Assembly: GCA_910586775.1 (NCBI GenBank)
Contig: CAJUJN010000127.1
Span: 1 to 8,005 of the forward strand
Reading direction: 5' to 3'
Origin: an uncultured Acetatifactor sp.
GTDB taxonomy: Bacteria > Bacillota > Clostridia > Lachnospirales > Lachnospiraceae
Length of the DNA stretch: 8,005 nt
This document shows positions 5,180 to 8,005 of the stretch, one piece after another (positions within the stretch are counted from its first letter, which is position 1; each line of letters opens with the position of its first letter). Both the position numbers and the translations under genes were made by a program. Under the pieces are notes generated by a model, which worked only from the letters and a program-made list of their open reading frames with translations, had not been told where the DNA came from and did no database searches.

Positions 5180-6634
5180 GTGGCTGACCGATTGAAAGTG
5201 CTGCTCTATTACCTTTATTATAAATACCGCCGCCCCTTTACAGACAGGAAAGCTTTGGAAAAATGGCAGGAAAAGAAGCTGAAAAAGCATCTGGACTATG
5301 TGGCGGCGCATGTCGGGCTCTATAGCGGGAAGAGGCAGCTCCAGGACTATCCGATCATGGACAAGGCCTTCCTGATGGAGCATTTTGACACACTGAACAC
5401 AGTGGGCATCCGGCGGGCGGAAGCGGAAGCCTTTGCCCTCCGGGCGGAGCGGGAGAGGGATTTCGCCCCGAAGCTTAGGGGGGTCACCGTGGGCTTGAGC
5501 TCCGGCACTTCCGGGCGCCGGGGCATCTTCCTGGTGTCCGATGGGGAGAAGAACCGCTGGGCGGGCTACATATTGGCCAGATTCCTGCCGGGGAGCATCC
5601 TGGATTCCCTGGACATCGCCTTTTTCATGAGGGCTGACAGCAACCTGTACCAGGCGGTGAGCTCCAGGAACATCCGGTTCCACTTCTTCGACATCTACCG
5701 GGACATGGAGGAGCACAAGGAGCGGCTGGAAAGGACGAAGCCCGCGATTCTGGCCGGGCAGCCGTCCCTGCTCCTCATGCTGGCCCGGGAGAGGGAGCAG
5801 GGAAACCTGCACATTTCCCCGGGAACCGTGATCTCCATCGCCGAGGTGCTGGAGCGGGAGGATGAACTTTACCTGAAAAAAGCATTCTGCCTGGAGGTGA
5901 TCCACCAGGTCTACCAGTGCACGGAAGGGTGCCTGGCATCCACCTGCGCCCGGGGGACGCTCCATCTGAATGAGGACATCGTGCGGATTGAGCGGGAATA
6001 CCTGGACAGGAACCGGTTCGTCCCCATCGTGACGGATTTCCAGCGGAAGGCGCAGCCCATCATCCGCTACCGCCTCAACGACATCCTGGTGGAAAAAGAG
6101 AGTTCCTGCGGCTGCGGGAGCCCTTTCCTGGCGCTGGAGAAGATAGAGGGCAGAGAGGATGACATATTCGTCTTCCTTGACGAAAAAGGGCAGAAGAAGA
6201 CGGTGTTCCCGGACTTCATCCGCCGGTGCGTTCTGTTCGTGGAGGAGGAAAGGGACGAGGACGCTGGGGAAAAAGGGATTGAGGGCTTTACGGAAAAAAG
6301 AATTGAAGGCTCTGCGGGAAAAAGGAGCGAGGGCGCTGCGGGAAAAGGGAACGAGGTGGCTGCGGTAAAACGAGACGGGGACTCTGCGGAAAAATGTGAC
6401 AGGAACCATGGACGAAAACAAGACAGAAACCATGCGGAATACCGTATTGTACAGAAGCGGGATGGCAGCATCACGGTTTACGCGGACTTCGGGGCGGAGG
6501 AGAAGGCGCAGGTGCTGGCGGAGTTCCGGAAACTGGCCCAGGACAGGAATTTTGTCCTCCCGGAGATTGGTTTTGCCCCATATTACAGAGAGACGGGGAA
6601 GAAGCTCAAGCACGTAGAGCGCGAAAGAAGCTGA
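5180..6634 (+). CDS. adenylate-forming enzyme, F390 synthetase/PaaK-like
   Basis: The 484-residue cytoplasmic protein belongs to the acyl-adenylate-forming superfamily, in the branch related to coenzyme F390 synthetase and phenylacetate-CoA ligase. Visible motifs are the phosphate loop GLSSGTSGRRG (105-115), the TE motif in YQCTEGC (245-251), the ribose-binding Asp region RYRLND (296-301), the CGCG segment followed by IEGREDD (310-328), and a C-terminal GKKLK (473-477) holding the likely catalytic lysine. It should activate a carboxylate with ATP to an acyl-AMP; the acceptor is unknown. Between the hinge and the C-terminal subdomain sits a hydrophilic insert of seven 8-residue repeats (362-417), which makes the protein about 55 residues longer than I expect for the family. 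The start is a GTG six bases after the preceding stop; AAGGGAG is rather far (11 bases) and GAGGGA too near, so initiation probably depends on coupling. Confidence 0.85.
   Translation: MADRLKVLLYYLYYKYRRPFTDRKALEKWQEKKLKKHLDYVAAHVGLYSGKRQLQDYPIMDKAFLMEHFDTLNTVGIRRAEAEAFALRAERERDFAPKLRGVTVGLSSGTSGRRGIFLVSDGEKNRWAGYILARFLPGSILDSLDIAFFMRADSNLYQAVSSRNIRFHFFDIYRDMEEHKERLERTKPAILAGQPSLLLMLAREREQGNLHISPGTVISIAEVLEREDELYLKKAFCLEVIHQVYQCTEGCLASTCARGTLHLNEDIVRIEREYLDRNRFVPIVTDFQRKAQPIIRYRLNDILVEKESSCGCGSPFLALEKIEGREDDIFVFLDEKGQKKTVFPDFIRRCVLFVEEERDEDAGEKGIEGFTEKRIEGSAGKRSEGAAGKGNEVAAVKRDGDSAEKCDRNHGRKQDRNHAEYRIVQKRDGSITVYADFGAEEKAQVLAEFRKLAQDRNFVLPEIGFAPYYRETGKKLKHVERERS
6263..6430 (+). repeat. 24-bp tandem repeat (minisatellite), 7 units, in frame inside the adenylating enzyme
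   Basis: Seven consecutive 24-base units (starting at 6263, 6287, 6311, 6335, 6359, 6383 and 6407) encode an 8-residue repeat of pattern x-x-x-K-x-x-x-x. Examples are AGEKGIEG, SAGKRSEG and HGRKQDRN. The AAA lysine codon at unit position 4 is kept in every unit, and GCG at position 2 in most central ones. Central units are closest to each other and the outer ones have diverged, which is typical of expansion by slippage. A further partial unit (HAEY) follows. Confidence 0.85.
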
Positions 6635-6636
6635 CG

Positions 6637-6873
6637 AAAGCCGCAGCAGTGCAGACGCATATCACCCCCCATAAACCCCGCAGCGCCTAGGGAACCGCCC
6701 TTTATCAGGAAACCGGCGACATCCGCCTTGTTGCAAATCTCCTGGGTCATGAGGACATTAATACCACTGCAAAGAATTATGCCGCCATTGAAGAGGCTCA
6801 CAAGCAGATTGCGGCCAAAGCCGATATATATGGAAACAATAGGCAGCAACGGCTCTGGTCAAATATATTTTAG
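6637..6873 (+). pseudogene. tyrosine recombinase (phage/ICE integrase) C-terminal remnant
   Basis: The plus-strand frame reads THITPHKPRSA, a TAG stop, then GTALYQETGDIRLVANLLGH and EDINTTAKNYAAIEEAHKQI, ending at TAG 6871-6873. This is the C-terminal catalytic core of a tyrosine site-specific recombinase: the H-x-x-R box (HKPR, where Leu is usual instead of Pro), the LLGH box, and the tyrosine nucleophile in AKNYAAI. The rest of the gene (at least 200 residues) is missing and the in-frame TAG at about 6688-6690 kills what is left. The remnant begins right at the stop of the adenylating enzyme gene, so a recombination or deletion joint lies here. It marks a former integrative element. Confidence 0.85.
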
Positions 6874-6885
6874 GAGCAAGGGGAC

Positions 6886-7062
6886 ATGGGAAGGATACAG
6901 CGTACACTCACCCATGAAACCGGAGATTTTTGCCAGGCAGAATTATGGGATAACCAAAATAGAGCGCAACATGGTACTGTAAGCCGGGAATTCGCTCATA
7001 TTACAGGCACTGCAAAGGGATGGATTTCTTGCTATGGACGGATTTTTATGGTAGAATCATGA
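6886..7062 (+). CDS. possible small ORF of 58 codons, function unknown
   Basis: ATG 6886 has AGGAG nine bases upstream and an open frame to TGA 7060-7062. The product would start MGRIQRTLTHETGDF and end in GRIFMVES. It resembles nothing I know, has no signal peptide or membrane segment, and its 3' end overlaps a good promoter for the next gene. It is in the same frame as the recombinase remnant, so it may be only leftover sequence. Treat it as a weak candidate. Confidence 0.2.
   Translation: MGRIQRTLTHETGDFCQAELWDNQNRAQHGTVSREFAHITGTAKGWISCYGRIFMVES
7029..7057 (+). promoter_or_regulatory. sigma-A-type promoter for the Rpn-type nuclease gene
   Basis: TTGCTA (7029-7034) and TAGAAT (7052-7057) are separated by 17 bases. 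This gives a start near 7064 and a leader of about 60 bases ending in AAAGGAGGG (7108-7116), eight bases before ATG 7125. Confidence 0.5.
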
Positions 7063-7124
7063 ATAGACAAAGAAAGGCTTTACGCCAAATTATTGTTTTA
7101 TTTGGGGAAAGGAGGGAACCATAA

Positions 7125-8005
7125 ATGGAGCCGCAATATAAAAGCAGTGCGGTCAACACTCCATATGATGACGTGTTCCGGACAATGCTGAATGATTGCA
7201 GCAGCCTGATTATACCTGTCATCAATGAAGTGTTTTCAGAACAGTATACCGGTGAAGAAGAGGTGATTCTTTCCCCTGAGACACATTATATCAACCAGCA
7301 GGATGGGGACGAAGTCAAGAGGATAACGGACGGGAGCTTTATCATTAGGGGAAAAGAGGAGAAGCGGTTCCTCTGTGAATGCCAGAGTACCCCGGACAGC
7401 AGCATGCTGGTCAGGATTTTTGAATATTCAACGCAGATAGCGCTGGATCAGGGAGAGATTGTTGGGAATGTCCTCAAAGTGGAGATACCCCGTTCCGCTG
7501 TCTTATTCTTGCGGAGCAATCGCTCAACGCCGGACAATATGGTGATTGAGATGAAGACGCCCGGAGGGACAGTTTGCTTTGATGTTATGGTATTAAAGGC
7601 ACAGAGGTATTCCATAGATGACATTTTTGACAAGGGATTACTGTTTTTGATTCCGTTCTATATCTTTTCACATGAAAGCAGGTTTGCGGAATATGATGCA
7701 GATGAAGCGAAATTGGAGACCCTTAAAAACGAGTACGGGGATATTGTGGATCGTCTCGATGCCTTGCAAAGGAAAGGACAGCTCAGCGCATATACGAAAA
7801 AAGCCATATTGGAAATGGCAGGGAAGGTTGTAGAGAATATTGCCAAGAAGTTTGAGAATGTCAGGGAAGGAGTGAAGTCTGTTATGGGTGGCAGAGTGCT
7901 GGAATATGAGGCCAAGACAATTTTGAGGCAAGGGATAGAAGAAGGCATAAAAGAAGGAAAAATGGAGCAGGCGAGGGAAACCGCTTTTGCGCTTCGTGCT
8001 ATGGG
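7125..8005 (+). CDS. Rpn-family recombination-promoting nuclease / PD-(D/E)XK nuclease family transposase, partial
   Basis: The frame opens at ATG 7125 behind a strong AAAGGAGGG site and stays open for 293 codons to the right edge, so the 3' end is missing. The N-terminus (VNTPYDDVFRTMLND) and the block ECQSTPDSSMLVRIFEYSTQ are characteristic of the PD-(D/E)XK_2 / Rpn group often annotated as 'family transposase'. The nuclease residues appear as Asp69 in ITDGSF and Glu85-x-Gln87 in CECQ, the E-x-Q variant usual for this group. LLFLIPFYIFSHE (172-184) and the C-terminal GVKSVMGGRVLEYEAKTI also fit. The tail (EEGIKEGKMEQARETAF) starts the repetitive Lys/Glu-rich helix commonly seen at the end of these proteins. 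Members related to E. coli RpnA have DNA endonuclease activity that promotes RecA-independent recombination, and these genes are often multicopy. No transposon ends are seen here. Confidence 0.88.
   Translation, partial: MEPQYKSSAVNTPYDDVFRTMLNDCSSLIIPVINEVFSEQYTGEEEVILSPETHYINQQDGDEVKRITDGSFIIRGKEEKRFLCECQSTPDSSMLVRIFEYSTQIALDQGEIVGNVLKVEIPRSAVLFLRSNRSTPDNMVIEMKTPGGTVCFDVMVLKAQRYSIDDIFDKGLLFLIPFYIFSHESRFAEYDADEAKLETLKNEYGDIVDRLDALQRKGQLSAYTKKAILEMAGKVVENIAKKFENVREGVKSVMGGRVLEYEAKTILRQGIEEGIKEGKMEQARETAFALRAM

Noticed and set aside
6263..6430. CRISPR array
   Set aside because: The 24-base units are directly adjacent with no spacers, and they code in frame for a protein repeat.
4682..6613. 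Minus-strand open frame of 643 codons opposite the hydrolase domain and adenylating enzyme
   Set aside because: It has no recognisable motif, spans two clearly real genes on the other strand, and is explained by their G/C-rich codon pattern, which leaves the antisense frame free of stops.
6728..6982. Plus-strand open frame of 84 codons
   Set aside because: It overlaps the recombinase remnant in a different frame; the remnant frame carries the recognisable motifs.
7125..8005. Insertion sequence or active transposon
   Set aside because: Although the family is often named 'transposase', no terminal inverted repeats or target duplication are seen, and the family is better described as Rpn-type nucleases.

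Overview
The window looks like an accessory stretch of a Firmicutes chromosome, most likely a Clostridia/Lachnospiraceae-type gut anaerobe. This rests on strong AGGAGG ribosome binding sites, an Rpn/PD-(D/E)XK 'family transposase' protein of the kind common in that family, and an F390-synthetase-like adenylating enzyme. Base composition changes sharply along the window. The left third is mixed, the acetyltransferase gene is A/T-rich, the two biosynthetic genes (3017-6634) are G/C-rich, and the right end is mixed again. This suggests a mosaic of acquired pieces.

Left third (1-2319): decayed genes. A minus-strand HicB-type antitoxin fragment runs off the left edge. It is followed by a putative lipoprotein ORF (298-813) and an ORF (999-1316) with no ribosome binding site, which may be the 3' half of the same or a related gene. 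Next comes a gene broken by at least two frameshifts (1379-2051) and another remnant broken by one in-frame stop (2044-2319).

Middle: a compact GNAT acetyltransferase gene (2390-2941) has its own good sigma-A-type promoter. It is followed by a two-gene operon. The first gene (3017-5173) encodes an unusual fusion of an NAD-dependent short-chain reductase (OleD/3-beta-HSD-like) and a metallo-beta-lactamase-fold hydrolase, joined by a repeat-containing linker of about 130 residues. The second (5180-6634) encodes an adenylate-forming enzyme of the F390 synthetase/PaaK type, whose C-terminal part is interrupted by seven tandem copies of an 8-residue repeat (24-bp minisatellite). An adenylating enzyme, a reductase and a hydrolase together resemble the logic of the ole (beta-lactone/olefin) pathway. 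This points to modification of an acyl or other carboxylate substrate, but no condensing enzyme is visible here.

Right end: directly after the operon lies a 5'-truncated tyrosine recombinase remnant with an in-frame stop (about 6637-6873), a sign of past mobile-element activity. A good promoter and ribosome binding site then lead into an Rpn-type PD-(D/E)XK nuclease gene (7125 onward) that runs off the right edge.

The most interesting points are the reductase-hydrolase fusion with its apparent fossil ribosome binding site at the junction, the in-frame tandem repeats inside two neighbouring enzymes, and the possible ole-like pathway they form.
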